Origin: Rhizobium herbae
GTDB taxonomy: Bacteria; Pseudomonadota; Alphaproteobacteria; Rhizobiales; Rhizobiaceae
NCBI RefSeq assembly: GCF_017873135.1
Contig: NZ_JAGGJV010000001.1
Location: 434,001 to 498,000 of the forward strand
Direction of reading: 5' to 3'
DNA: 64,000 bases
Shown here: piece after piece, positions 8,915 through 17,362 of the stretch
How positions within the stretch are numbered: position 1 is the stretch's first letter
Layout: every line of letters starts with the position of its first letter
Notes under the pieces: generated by a model
Database searches by the model: none
Seen by the model: only the letters and a program-made list of their open reading frames with translations
Told to the model about the DNA's origin: nothing
Translations under genes and position numbers: made by a program

Positions 8915-9469
8915 ATGAAAGCATCCGAAGCAGATATCCTGATTGTACCCGGTTACACCAATTCCGGAGCGGACCATTGGCAAACCCGATGGCAGAACAA
9001 ACTTGCCTCAGCGCGGCGCGTCGAGCAGGCTGAATGGGCAAAGCCCGTGCGCGAAGACTGGGTCAAGCGCATGATCGACGACATCAACGCGGCGACCAAA
9101 CCTGTTGTCATCGTTGCGCATTCGCTCGGCGTGGCAACAGCCATTCACGCCATGCCTCACGTCGGAAAGAAGATCGCCGGCGCTTTTCTCGTGGCGCCAC
9201 CGGAAGTGACCAATCCAAAGATCCGGCCGAAGCACCTGATGACGTTCGGACCCTACCCGCGCGATCCGTTGCCGTTTCCGAGCCTGGTCGTGGCAAGCCG
9301 CAATGATCCGTTCGGCACCTATGAACATGCCGGCGATATGGCCAATGCCTGGGGCTCGCTGCTCGTCGACGCCGGAGAATCCGGACATATCAACACCGAC
9401 TCCGGACATGGCCCCTGGCCGGAAGGCACGATGGTCTTTGCCCAGTTTCTCAACCGGCTTCAACCCTGA
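8915..9469 (+). CDS. RBBP9/YdeN-type alpha/beta hydrolase
   Basis: A 184-residue serine hydrolase of the RBBP9/YdeN family. It begins ADILIVPGYTNSGADHWQTRW, the usual family opening. The nucleophile serine lies in VAHSLGVA, the acid in VASRNDPFG, and the histidine in the C-terminal GHINTDSGHGPWPEG. Members are small esterase-like proteins with poorly known substrates. The ATG of MKASEAD was chosen because the upstream in-frame sequence lacks coding character. It is divergent from the DUF2189 gene and stands alone. Confidence 0.88.
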   Translation: MKASEADILIVPGYTNSGADHWQTRWQNKLASARRVEQAEWAKPVREDWVKRMIDDINAATKPVVIVAHSLGVATAIHAMPHVGKKIAGAFLVAPPEVTNPKIRPKHLMTFGPYPRDPLPFPSLVVASRNDPFGTYEHAGDMANAWGSLLVDAGESGHINTDSGHGPWPEGTMVFAQFLNRLQP

Positions 9470-9576
9470 GGCCATCACTGTCCCTGTGTATGTCCTCACG
9501 CTAGTGTTCCGGCGTTAAGCGGACTTTCATTGTCGTTGATCATGATGCCTGGAAATCATTCGAGAGCAACGGACAC

Positions 9577-12186
9577 GTGACAACCGCAAGCGACAACAGA
9601 GATTTGCGGCAAGTGCCCGCTGCCAGCCGCGTCTTTCCGGATGCCGCTGCTGTTCTCGATTGCGCGCCGGTAGGACTGTGCCTGATCGACCCGGACGGCT
9701 GCATCCGCCAGGCGAATCCAGCATTTGCAGATGCGTTTGGACGTTTCCCGGACGCGGTGCTGGGCGAACAGATCCTCGATTTCGTGCACGGCGAGGATGT
9801 CGCAGCCTTCAACGCCGCAGCGGCGGCCATCCGGGAGAGTGGAAGCAGGCCGAGCCAGCATGAAATCCGCCTGTTATTGCCGGACGGGCAGTCGCGGTGG
9901 GTCAGCGCTGCATTCTCGCGCATGGCAGGCGAGCCTTCCCCCGGGACCATTCTGCAGATCCAGTCGATAGACGTGCTGAAGCAGGCGCTCGCGACACTTC
10001 GGAAAAGTGAAACCCGCTGGAAGTACGCCCTCGAAAGCGCCCATCAGGGCGTCTGGGATCACGATTTCAGCGCAAACGATCTGTTTTATTCGGCCCACTG
10101 GAAAACCATCAGGGGCATGGCGACAGATGCGCCGGTCGATGGCTCGCTGGACGTCTGGATCGAGAGTGTGCATCCGGCCGACCGCGAGCATGTGCTTGAA
10201 TATATCCGCCGTCAGGATGAAGGCGAAGTCGCGTTCAATACGTTCCAATATCGCGAACGGCATGCTGACGGTCACTGGGTCTGGATCGAAAGCCGGGGCG
10301 CCTCCGTCGAATGGGCCCCAGACGGAAAACCGACACGCATCATCGGCACCGATACGGATATCACCGAGCGGAAAAAAGCCGAGGCGCAGCTTGAGGAAAT
10401 CTCGCGTCGCCTGAGACTTGCCCTCGATGTGTCGAAAGTCGGCGTCTTCGAAGCCAACCTGGACACTGGCGCGGTCGTGCGCGACGAGCAATTGCTTCGG
10501 ATTTATGGTCTGGATCCGGTCGCGTCCAATCAACACGGCTCGGTCTTCGAGCAACGGCTGCACCCTGAAGACCGAGCCGGTGCGCTGTCAAGAGTTGAAG
10601 AAGGCGTGGCTTCGACTGTTCCCTTCACCAACGCCTTCCGGATTGTTCGTCCCGATGGTGAGATTCGCCATATCCGGTCCAGTTCGGTGACCTTCACCGA
10701 CGCCGAAGGGGAGCGCAAACTCATCGGCGCCAACTGGGACGTCACCGAGGACGTTACCCTGCGCGATGAGCTCGAACGGGCAAGGCTGCTTGCGGAGGCC
10801 CGCAATCTGGAGCTGGAAGCGGCGCGGACACGCATCGAATACAACGCGCTGCACGACCATCTCACCGGTCTGCCAAACAGGCGTTTTCTCGACCAGAGGC
10901 TCGACGATTGGATTGGCGAGAAAGTGGCGTATTGCGCCATCCTGCATATCGATCTCGACCGGTTCAAGCAGATCAACGACACGCTCGGCCATCAGGCCGG
11001 CGACGCGATGCTCGTGCACACGGCGCGGGTCCTCTCGTCGATCATCGGGGAGAATGATTTCGTCGCCCGTGTCGGCGGTGATGAATTCCTCGTGTTGTGC
11101 GACGCCCGCCACACGCAGGACGCGGTCGTCATGGTTGCCGACCAGATCATCGACGCACTGCGCCAGCCAGTGCCTTATGACGGGCATCTCTGCCGGTTCG
11201 GCGCCAGCGTCGGCATAGCCTGGACGCTGGACGGCACGATCGACGCCAAACAATCGCTATTGAACGCCGATCTTGCCCTCTATCGCGCCAAGGGTCTCGG
11301 TCGAAACCGCTATGAGTTTTTCACCAAACAGCTTCAAACGCAGATCCATCACGCCAAACGCACCGCCGACGAAATCATCAAGGGCCTTGAAGACGGCGAA
11401 TTTGTTCCCTTCTATCAACCCCAGTTCGATGCCCGCACGCTTGATATTGTCGGTGTGGAGACCCTCGCCCGCTGGGCGCATCCCCAGTATGGACTGCTGG
11501 CGCCCGACTACTTTCTGAAGATCGCTGAAGATATCAATTCGCTGACGGCCATCGACCGGAGCATCGCAGAACAGGCGCTGAGGGATTTCGGGCATTGGGA
11601 GGCGCACGGCTTTTCCATCCCGCGCATTTCCGTCAACGTCTCGTCACCGCGGCTGCGCGAGCCCGGCCTGATCGAAAGCCTGAAGCAATTGGGCGTACCA
11701 CGTGGAAAATTGTCGTTCGAACTGTTGGAATCGATTTTCCTCGACGACCTCGACGAAAACTCCTCGCAAACCCTGAGCGATCTGAAAGCGCTCGGTATAG
11801 ACATAGAAATAGACGATTTCGGAACCGGTCACGCCTCGATTATCGGCCTCATGAAGCTCAATCCGGCCCGGTTGAAAATCGACCGTGCCCTCGTTCGGCC
11901 GGTTGACGAATCTGCCGAGCAACGAAAACTGGTCGGCTCGATCATCGACATCGGACATTCGCTGAACATTGAGGTGGTGGCGGAAGGTGTCGAGACGCGC
12001 CTGCATGCCAGTATCCTGCGCGATCTCGGCTGCGATACCCTGCAGGGCTATGCCTTCGCGCGTCCGATGTCCTCATCGGATCTCGGGCACTTCGTAACGG
12101 CAGGGCAATGGCGGGAGAAACCGAAAATGCAGGGCGGTCCTGTATTCCTTTCAGCAAAACCGAACCAAGTCGTCCCGCTCCGCTAA
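9577..12186 (+). CDS. PAS-PAS-PAS-GGDEF-EAL cyclic di-GMP protein
   Basis: An 869-residue sensory protein without clear membrane segments. Three PAS/PAC modules fill roughly residues 20-135, 145-265 and 270-405. They are followed by a GGDEF domain (intact GGDEF near 500-504, with DLDRFKQINDTLGHQAGD upstream) and an EAL domain with ETLARW near 628, NVSSPRL, DDFGTGHASI near 747 and VVAEGVET. Both catalytic signatures look intact, so it could make and break cyclic di-GMP. The product-inhibition RxxD before GGDEF is GEND, lacking the arginine. The start is GTG. The PAS modules probably sense redox, oxygen or ligands; which one is unknown. Confidence 0.93.
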   Translation: MTTASDNRDLRQVPAASRVFPDAAAVLDCAPVGLCLIDPDGCIRQANPAFADAFGRFPDAVLGEQILDFVHGEDVAAFNAAAAAIRESGSRPSQHEIRLLLPDGQSRWVSAAFSRMAGEPSPGTILQIQSIDVLKQALATLRKSETRWKYALESAHQGVWDHDFSANDLFYSAHWKTIRGMATDAPVDGSLDVWIESVHPADREHVLEYIRRQDEGEVAFNTFQYRERHADGHWVWIESRGASVEWAPDGKPTRIIGTDTDITERKKAEAQLEEISRRLRLALDVSKVGVFEANLDTGAVVRDEQLLRIYGLDPVASNQHGSVFEQRLHPEDRAGALSRVEEGVASTVPFTNAFRIVRPDGEIRHIRSSSVTFTDAEGERKLIGANWDVTEDVTLRDELERARLLAEARNLELEAARTRIEYNALHDHLTGLPNRRFLDQRLDDWIGEKVAYCAILHIDLDRFKQINDTLGHQAGDAMLVHTARVLSSIIGENDFVARVGGDEFLVLCDARHTQDAVVMVADQIIDALRQPVPYDGHLCRFGASVGIAWTLDGTIDAKQSLLNADLALYRAKGLGRNRYEFFTKQLQTQIHHAKRTADEIIKGLEDGEFVPFYQPQFDARTLDIVGVETLARWAHPQYGLLAPDYFLKIAEDINSLTAIDRSIAEQALRDFGHWEAHGFSIPRISVNVSSPRLREPGLIESLKQLGVPRGKLSFELLESIFLDDLDENSSQTLSDLKALGIDIEIDDFGTGHASIIGLMKLNPARLKIDRALVRPVDESAEQRKLVGSIIDIGHSLNIEVVAEGVETRLHASILRDLGCDTLQGYAFARPMSSSDLGHFVTAGQWREKPKMQGGPVFLSAKPNQVVPLR

Positions 12187-12512
12187 AAGAACGCTGGTCC
12201 CCACGCATAGCGCGTGCTGCGTCGCCTATTCGAAGAGTAGGCCGATTACTTGGAATTGCATTTAATATTATTTCACCTTATCAAAAATATAAAAAGCAAC
12301 GTCACTCAACTTTTGATGGCAGAATGGCGATGTACATCCAATTTTTTGCCTAATAATGGCCTTACTTATGAAATCTCCTGCATTTCTAAGTAAGATTTCT
12401 CAATTTAGAGGCATAAAACTCCCCAAGAAGCCCGGTGATCTATCTATCGGCAGTCAGCGCCGATCGACTATTTCATTCGTTCTATCGTCTCAAAAAAACG
12501 GAACGCCTTCTG
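12187..12512. other. AT-rich intergenic patch
   Basis: About 326 bases between the GGDEF-EAL gene and the methyltransferase gene, much richer in A+T than its surroundings (for example ATTTAATATTATTTCACC near 12,260). A 63-codon frame starting ATG at 12,356 exists but has no recognisable product. No terminator or repeat was found. Confidence 0.6.
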
Positions 12513-13298
12513 ATGAATTCAGCCATTCGAAAATTCATATTCCATGATCTCCAGACGATCGAGGGGTATATCGATCCGCCCGACGCTCTTGTTTTCCTCT
12601 CGCTTCTGCAAAGCCAGAAAGATGCAAACCTCGGCGGCGCCATTGCCGAAATCGGCGTCTTCTACGGCCGCTCCTATTTTCTGCTGAGAAAGATCGGCGG
12701 CAGCGACGAGAAGATATTGGCAATCGATCTTTTCGACATAGGTCAGGCGACGGGAGACATGCCCTCTCAATACAACCGTTTTTTGGAAAACGGCCGCAGG
12801 CTCGGCATGCCCGTGGACGAAGAGCTGATTATCAGAGGCGACAGCACCAGGCTGGATCCGGCGCTGCTGACCGAAAAAATCGGTAAAATTCGATTCTTCA
12901 GCATAGACGGCGGACATATGCTTCAGCATGTCACGGCCGACAGCAGGCTCGCGATGGAAACCCTCGCGGATCATGGCGTCATCGCATTTGACGATACGTT
13001 CAACCCCGCATGGCCGGAGGTCACCGTCGGCGTAGCCGATTTCCTGCGCAAGTCCGGCGGCGCCTTTTCCGCCTTCTGCATGACCAAATACAAAACCTAT
13101 GTCTGTCGCCACGAATTCCACGAATTTTACACGGAACTGATCGCCGATTCAGCCGATCTCGCCGCCTTCGATCACGTCGAAACGGAGTTTCTCGGCTCAA
13201 AAGTCGCCCGTCTTCACAACCCGATCAGCCGCCGGATGGTCTATGAACTGATGATCCGCTCAGGCATGAGCGCTTTTTCCGAGCGCGTTTACCGGTAG
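12513..13298 (+). CDS. Class I SAM-dependent methyltransferase (Methyltransf_24 type)
   Basis: A 261-residue protein. Motif I appears as GAIAEIGVFYGRSYFLL, motif II as ILAIDLFDIGQ, and the family HGG-type element as FFSIDGGHMLQHV, followed by GVIAFDDTFNPAWPEVT. This layout is that of Methyltransf_24 proteins, often found with polysaccharide or small-molecule modification genes. No such cluster is present here, so the substrate is unknown. The ATG at MNSAIRK was chosen; a GTG 26 codons upstream in the same frame is the alternative and would add a basic, less typical N-terminus. The gene follows an AT-rich patch, which hints at acquisition. Confidence 0.8.
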   Translation: MNSAIRKFIFHDLQTIEGYIDPPDALVFLSLLQSQKDANLGGAIAEIGVFYGRSYFLLRKIGGSDEKILAIDLFDIGQATGDMPSQYNRFLENGRRLGMPVDEELIIRGDSTRLDPALLTEKIGKIRFFSIDGGHMLQHVTADSRLAMETLADHGVIAFDDTFNPAWPEVTVGVADFLRKSGGAFSAFCMTKYKTYVCRHEFHEFYTELIADSADLAAFDHVETEFLGSKVARLHNPISRRMVYELMIRSGMSAFSERVYR

Positions 13299-13360
13299 GC
13301 GGCGTGGGGATATCCGGCCGGTCGATCTGGACGTTCAGAAAACATCCAGATGCCGAAACG

Positions 13361-13385
13361 AAAAAGCCGCCCACGAAGGGGCGGC
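13361..13385 (-). terminator. Terminator of the zeta-subunit gene
   Basis: Stem GCCGCCC/GGGGCGGC read on the minus strand and ending in a TTTTTCG run. It lies 26 bases past the stop of the gene on that strand. Confidence 0.8.
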
Positions 13386-13410
13386 CCGGTAAAGATTGTT
13401 ACGGCCGATA

Positions 13411-13725
13411 TCAGCCGTTCTGGACCTGCGTCACGGCTTCGGACAGCAGTTCAAGCATCTTCAGGCGAATCTCGTCGTCGGTCTTGACGATGCCGGCGGC
13501 ATCGAAATCCGCGCGAATCTTGCGCACTACATCCTCATGGCCGACCTCTTCGAAATCGGCGGCGACCACGTCCTTTGCGTAGGCAGCCGGGTCGCTCTTG
13601 CCGAGAAGCTCGGCCGCCCACAGGCCGAGCAGCTTGTTGCGCCGCGCCTCCGCCTTGAATCGCAATTCCTCATCCAGCGCAAATTTCGCCTCGAAAGCCT
13701 TTTCGCGATCCTGCAAGTTGGTCAT
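13411..13725 (-). CDS. F1F0-ATPase inhibitor zeta subunit (DUF1476)
   Basis: A 104-residue helical protein of the DUF1476 family, shown in Paracoccus to be the zeta subunit that inhibits ATP hydrolysis by F1-ATPase. The hallmark N-terminus is present (LQDREKAFEAKFALDEELRF, then KAEARRNKLLGLWAAELLG), as is DPAAYAKDVVAADFEEVGHEDV. Length equals the family norm. GAGATGAAAGG-type purines precede the ATG. It is divergent from purC and monocistronic with its own terminator. The free N-terminal segment is the inhibitory part in the characterised homologue. Confidence 0.92.
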   Translation of the reverse strand: MTNLQDREKAFEAKFALDEELRFKAEARRNKLLGLWAAELLGKSDPAAYAKDVVAADFEEVGHEDVVRKIRADFDAAGIVKTDDEIRLKMLELLSEAVTQVQNG

Positions 13726-13961
13726 CCTTTCATCTCCCTAAAAAAACGGAGCTGCGAGCAGCCTTTTTGCTCATAAACCAAAAGCCCGCCGAAAGTGCAA
13801 TGCGAAGTTTTCTGGCGCGGCGACTTTCGTGTTATCATGGCGCTAATTCGGGGGATCGGATCAGACGCCGATTGTGAAATGGTTTCATTTCGGTTATGGA
13901 CCGCCTTAGAAAATACCAAGTGCGCTGCCCAAGGGCGCCTGCAACAGCAGAGATATCATTC

Positions 13962-14726
13962 ATGAATCGTCGCCGCCGTATCTACGAGGGCAAGGCCAAG
14001 ATCCTCTATGAAGGTCCTGAGCCGGGCACTCTGATCCAGTTCTTCAAAGATGACGCTACGGCTTTCAATGCCAAAAAGCACGAAGTCATCGACGGCAAGG
14101 GCGTGCTCAACAACCGGATTTCGGAATACATCTTCACGCATCTGAACCGGATCGGGATTCCGACGCATTTCATCCGCCGCCTCAACATGCGCGAGCAGCT
14201 GATCAAGGAAGTGGAAATCATTCCGCTCGAGATCGTCGTGCGCAACGTGGCTGCCGGTTCGCTGGCAAAGCGTCTCGGCATCGAGGAAGGCGTGGTCCTG
14301 CCGCGCTCGATCATCGAATTCTACTACAAGGCAGATGCGCTCGACGACCCGATGGTCTCCGAGGAGCATATCACCGCGTTCGGCTGGGCAAGCCCGCAGG
14401 AACTCGATGACATCATGGCGCTCGCCATCCGCATCAATGACTTCCTCACCGGCCTGTTCCTCGGCGTCGGCATCCAGCTCGTCGATTTCAAGATCGAATG
14501 CGGACGCTTGTTCGAAGGCGACATGATGCGCATCATTCTGGCGGACGAGATTTCGCCGGACAGTTGCCGTCTGTGGGACGTCGAGACCAAGGAAAAGATG
14601 GACAAGGACCGGTTCCGCCGCGACATGGGAGGTCTCGTCGAGGCCTACCAGGAAGTGGCCCGCCGCCTTGGCATCATGAACGAGAACGAACCGCCGCGCG
14701 GCTCCGGCCCTGTGCTGGTGAAATAA
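13962..14726 (+). CDS. purC: Phosphoribosylaminoimidazole-succinocarboxamide synthase
   Basis: A 254-residue SAICAR synthetase joining CAIR and aspartate with ATP in purine synthesis. Motifs are [49 protein letters not shown]-like (here [19 protein letters not shown]), [10 protein letters not shown] and [14 protein letters not shown]. The start [10 protein letters not shown] was taken since family members begin about there; the frame extends 22 codons upstream. It heads the purC-purS-85 aa-purQ operon, with 16 bases to purS. Confidence 0.97.
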   Translation: MNRRRRIYEGKAKILYEGPEPGTLIQFFKDDATAFNAKKHEVIDGKGVLNNRISEYIFTHLNRIGIPTHFIRRLNMREQLIKEVEIIPLEIVVRNVAAGSLAKRLGIEEGVVLPRSIIEFYYKADALDDPMVSEEHITAFGWASPQELDDIMALAIRINDFLTGLFLGVGIQLVDFKIECGRLFEGDMMRIILADEISPDSCRLWDVETKEKMDKDRFRRDMGGLVEAYQEVARRLGIMNENEPPRGSGPVLVK

Positions 14727-14742
14727 GCAGGAAAAGACGACA

Positions 14743-14985
14743 GTGATCAACGCACGCGTAACAGTGACGCTGAAGAATGGCGTTCTCGACCCACAGGGCA
14801 AGGCAATCGAGGGCGCTCTTGGCGCGCTCGGTTTCGAGGGCATCGGCCAGATCCGCCAGGGCAAGGTCTTCGATCTGCAGATCGAAACCGCCGACAAGGC
14901 GAAGGCCGAAGCCGAGGTAAAGGCCATGTGCGAGAAACTCCTCGCCAACACGGTGATCGAGAACTACACTATCTCGCTCGCCTGA
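14743..14985 (+). CDS. purS: Phosphoribosylformylglycinamidine synthase subunit PurS
   Basis: An 80-residue subunit of the three-part FGAM synthase (PurS-PurQ-PurL). The sequence INARVTVTLKNGVLDPQGKA, the LGFEGIGQIRQGKVFDLQI core and the CEKLLANTVIENYTI tail are standard. PurS helps couple the glutaminase PurQ to the ATP-dependent PurL. Translation starts at GTG, with GGAAAAGACG upstream. It sits between purC and an 85-residue coiled-coil gene. Confidence 0.95.
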   Translation: MINARVTVTLKNGVLDPQGKAIEGALGALGFEGIGQIRQGKVFDLQIETADKAKAEAEVKAMCEKLLANTVIENYTISLA

Positions 14986-15006
14986 TGGTTGAATGAGGTC
15001 ATTTCG

Positions 15007-15264
15007 ATGGCAGATGTAACCAACGATGTTATCTATGAACTGCTCAAAAAAATGCAGTCCGATATCGCTGGCCTCAAGTTCGAGATGTCCGGCGTAAAAA
15101 TAGAGCTGAGCAATCTTCGCGGAACGATGGTGTCGGTGCAGATGGACCTACACAACATCTATACCCGACTGGACAGATCCGATCAGCGCCTCGAACGTAT
15201 CGAAAACCGCCTCGAATTGCGCGAGCTTGCCGAGGCCCAATCCAGGTTTGAACCGCAGCCATGA
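15007..15264 (+). CDS. Small coiled-coil protein within the pur operon
   Basis: An 85-residue protein with no named family that I recognise. Residues about 8-75 form a likely coiled coil, with regular hydrophobic spacing ([20 protein letters not shown], then [19 protein letters not shown]). The start ATG has TGAGGTC upstream. Its stop overlaps the ATG of purQ by four bases, so it is translationally coupled to FGAM synthase subunits. Coiled-coil proteins of this kind often oligomerise. A scaffold or chaperone role for the PurS-Q-L complex is only a guess from position. Confidence 0.8.
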   Translation: MADVTNDVIYELLKKMQSDIAGLKFEMSGVKIELSNLRGTMVSVQMDLHNIYTRLDRSDQRLERIENRLELRELAEAQSRFEPQP

Positions 15265-15932
15265 AATCCGCCGTCGTCCAGCTTCCAGGCCTCAATCGTG
15301 ATCGCGACATGATCGCCGCGCTGACCAAGATTTCCGGCAAGGCGCCGGTAACGATCTGGCAGACCGAAACCGATATCCCGGATGTCGACCTGATCGTCAT
15401 CCCGGGCGGGTTCTCCTACGGCGACTATCTCCGCTGCGGCGCCATTGCCGCGCGCATGCCGGTGATGCAGGCGATCAAAGCGAAGGCCGAGGCCGGCGTC
15501 AAGGTGCTGGGCGTCTGCAACGGCTTCCAGATCCTCGTCGAGGCGGGTCTCCTTCCGGGTGCGCTGATGCGCAACGCCTCGCTGAAATTCGTCTGCAAGG
15601 AAATCAAGCTGGAAGTCGTCAACGCCAACACCGATTTCAGCCGCGCCTATGAACAGGGACAGATCATCCGTTGCCCGGTCGCCCATCATGACGGCAACTA
15701 TTTTGCCGATGCCGACACGCTCAAGACCATTGAAGGCAATGGCCAGGTCGTTTTCCGCTACGCCGGTGGTACCAATCCGAACGGATCGGTCAACGACATC
15801 GCCGGAATCGTCAATGAAAAGGGCAATGTTCTAGGCATGATGCCGCACCCGGAAAACCTGATCGAGGCTGCTCATGGCGGCTCCGATGGACGCGGCCTGT
15901 TCGCTTCCGCGCTCGACGTAATCGCTGCTTAA
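15261..15932 (+). CDS. purQ: Phosphoribosylformylglycinamidine synthase subunit PurQ (glutaminase)
   Basis: A 223-residue class I glutamine amidotransferase supplying ammonia to PurL. The nucleophile cysteine is in GVCNGFQIL, and the histidine/glutamate pair in [10 protein letters not shown]. The N-terminal [13 protein letters not shown] and [17 protein letters not shown] are PurQ-specific. Start ATG overlaps the previous stop (ATGA). purL itself is about 3 kb downstream, beyond four unrelated genes. Confidence 0.97.
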   Translation: MKSAVVQLPGLNRDRDMIAALTKISGKAPVTIWQTETDIPDVDLIVIPGGFSYGDYLRCGAIAARMPVMQAIKAKAEAGVKVLGVCNGFQILVEAGLLPGALMRNASLKFVCKEIKLEVVNANTDFSRAYEQGQIIRCPVAHHDGNYFADADTLKTIEGNGQVVFRYAGGTNPNGSVNDIAGIVNEKGNVLGMMPHPENLIEAAHGGSDGRGLFASALDVIAA

Positions 15933-15984
15933 CATTCGGCCTGCTAGAAGGCTGCCTCAGAGACCGAATCAAAGGGGCTTGTTC

Positions 15985-16392
15985 ATGCGCGCCGCAGTTT
16001 TCATCCGTTTCATTGCAACTGCAGGCTCCGTTGCCCTGATCGGGCTTGTCGCCGGCTGCCAGTCGGCAAGCCCGCCGGCACCGGCCCAGAGCACCACGGC
16101 GCTGTCGACCATGGAACGGGTCGCCCTTGGCGCCAATGCCTGCTGGTTCAAGTCCGGCGATGCCGCCTTCAAACCCTATCGTCTGGCTCCGGAACTCAAT
16201 TCCTTCTCCGGTCGTCCGCGCATTCTGCTCGTCCAGCGGAACTCTCCCGAATCGCGACCGCTCGCCGTGGTTCAGGCGGAAGGGCACCCTGCCCGGCTTC
16301 AGGCTTTCGGCCCGCTGTTCAGCGAAACGATGGGATCGCGGATGACCGCGGACATCAAGCGCTGGGCCGCCGGCGGCAAGGGTTGCAGCTAG
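15985..16392 (+). CDS. Predicted lipoprotein
   Basis: A 135-residue exported protein with a lipobox: a hydrophobic stretch GSVALIGLVAGC places the acylated cysteine at about residue 26, followed by a Pro/Ala/Ser-rich linker. The globular part contains NACWFKSGDAAFKPYRLAPE and GRPRILLVQRN. It resembles small rhizobial lipoproteins with no known function. The ATG was chosen over a TTG two codons earlier because AAAGGGGC lies about six bases upstream. A strong terminator follows. Confidence 0.8.
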   Translation: MRAAVFIRFIATAGSVALIGLVAGCQSASPPAPAQSTTALSTMERVALGANACWFKSGDAAFKPYRLAPELNSFSGRPRILLVQRNSPESRPLAVVQAEGHPARLQAFGPLFSETMGSRMTADIKRWAAGGKGCS

Positions 16393-16407
16393 CCGGGAAA
16401 TGAATCA

Positions 16408-16456
16408 CCCGCAAGCGCACCGGCATTTCGCTAATTCTTGCGGGTTTTCTTTTTTA
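16408..16456 (+). terminator. Terminator after the lipoprotein gene
   Basis: Stem CCCGCAAG/CTTGCGGG (8 bp) with a 21-base loop, then TTTTCTTTTTT. It closes the purC operon or the lipoprotein unit. Confidence 0.8.
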
Positions 16457-16656
16457 GAGTTTTGCCGGACAATCAACTGAAGAAGTCCACCGTTGATTCC
16501 ACACAATCCAAGGACGTATTTTTGCGCATTCAAACCGGGGATGTGCCTTCGCATATGTCATGAAACCGCACCGCTTCCCATGCTAGGCGCAGAACACTGT
16601 GCCGTGTCGTTTCCGTTGAACTGTTCCCGTGCCCTGCTTTTACCAAAGGCATATTC

Positions 16657-17004
16657 ATGAGCGTTATGATTTATCACAATAGCCATTGCGGTACGTGCCT
16701 CGCGGTTCTCGACATCGTCCGCAAAGCGGGCATAGAGCCCATTCTGATCGACTACATGACGTCACCACCAAGCCATGAAGAGATGCTGGCGCTTCTGCTC
16801 GCCATGGATATGCCGCCGCGTCAATTGCTCCGCACCAGAGAAAGCGCGTACCTGTCGCTCAAGCTAGATGACGAGAGCAAGACGGACCGGGAGATCATCG
16901 ACACGATGCTGGCCCATCCAGAACTGATCGAGAGGCCGATCGTCGTCACGGAAAAGGGCATCAAGCTCTGCCGTCCCGAGACGAAGGTCCTCGATCTTCT
17001 TTAG
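16657..17004 (+). CDS. ArsC-family reductase, short form
   Basis: A 115-residue thioredoxin-fold protein of the glutaredoxin-coupled ArsC family. It has IYHNSHCGTC with the catalytic cysteine position kept, LLRTRESAY (first oxyanion arginine), RPIVVTEKG (second) and LCRP (third), matching the three arginines of plasmid-type ArsC. It differs in having CGTC in place of CGTS plus Arg-Asn, and it lacks the last 25 or so residues of the 141-residue classical enzyme. No arsenical efflux genes are near. It may be an arsenate reductase or a YffB/Spx-like relative. AAGG precedes the ATG. Confidence 0.82.
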   Translation: MSVMIYHNSHCGTCLAVLDIVRKAGIEPILIDYMTSPPSHEEMLALLLAMDMPPRQLLRTRESAYLSLKLDDESKTDREIIDTMLAHPELIERPIVVTEKGIKLCRPETKVLDLL

Positions 17005-17019
17005 ACGATCGCGCCGCGA

Positions 17020-17265
17020 TCAGCGCCAGTAGGGGCGCGCCGCTTCACGACGCGCTTCCGAGTGCGTCACGCCGATATCGGCAAGCTGGTCATCTGTCAG
17101 CTCCGAGAGGGCAAGGCGGCTGAGTCGTTTCTCCTCGCGAGCGACAGTCCATACGAGAACCCGCCGAAAGAAACCCTTCAGTCCTGCGGCCATCCCGTGG
17201 TGCTTTGAAATTGTACCTGTTTGCGGAGCGCCGCTTACGGCCCCATCTGCACATATTGTACTCAT
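17020..17265 (-). CDS. DUF1127 small protein
   Basis: An 81-residue protein whose C-terminal 45 residues are a DUF1127 domain (RLSRLALSELTDDQLADIGVTHSEARREAARPYW). DUF1127 proteins are abundant in alphaproteobacteria, are arginine-rich, and have been linked to RNA metabolism and nutrient responses. The ATG at MSTICADG was preferred because AGGATGAAGG precedes it; an ATG three codons upstream is possible. It is divergent from the MocR gene, and the operators between them could control both. Confidence 0.8.
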   Translation of the reverse strand: MSTICADGAVSGAPQTGTISKHHGMAAGLKGFFRRVLVWTVAREEKRLSRLALSELTDDQLADIGVTHSEARREAARPYWR

Positions 17266-17310
17266 TGCCTTCATCCTATCGATTGCAACGGTGGCATTTC
17301 AATATTGCAT

Positions 17311-17324
17311 TGTCATAATTGACA
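17311..17324. promoter_or_regulatory. Inverted-repeat operator 1 (MocR/DUF1127 intergenic)
   Basis: TGTCA-TAAT-TGACA, a perfect 5-bp inverted repeat between the divergent DUF1127 and MocR genes. It shares the TGTCA half-site with the repeat overlapping the MocR start, which suggests a binding site of the MocR protein itself. Confidence 0.55.
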
Positions 17325-17347
17325 CCGAAATAGATGCAATGTAGAAA

Positions 17348-17362
17348 TTGTCACCATGACAA
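17348..17362. promoter_or_regulatory. Inverted-repeat operator 2, containing the MocR start codon
   Basis: TTGTCA-CCA-TGACAA, a perfect 6-bp inverted repeat. The ATG start codon of the MocR gene lies inside it. A protein bound here would block RNA polymerase clearance, the usual arrangement for autorepression. Confidence 0.55.

Noticed and set aside
12356-12547. A 63-codon frame in the AT-rich patch
   Set aside because: No recognised product and overlap with the methyltransferase start. It might be a remnant, but cannot be supported as a gene.
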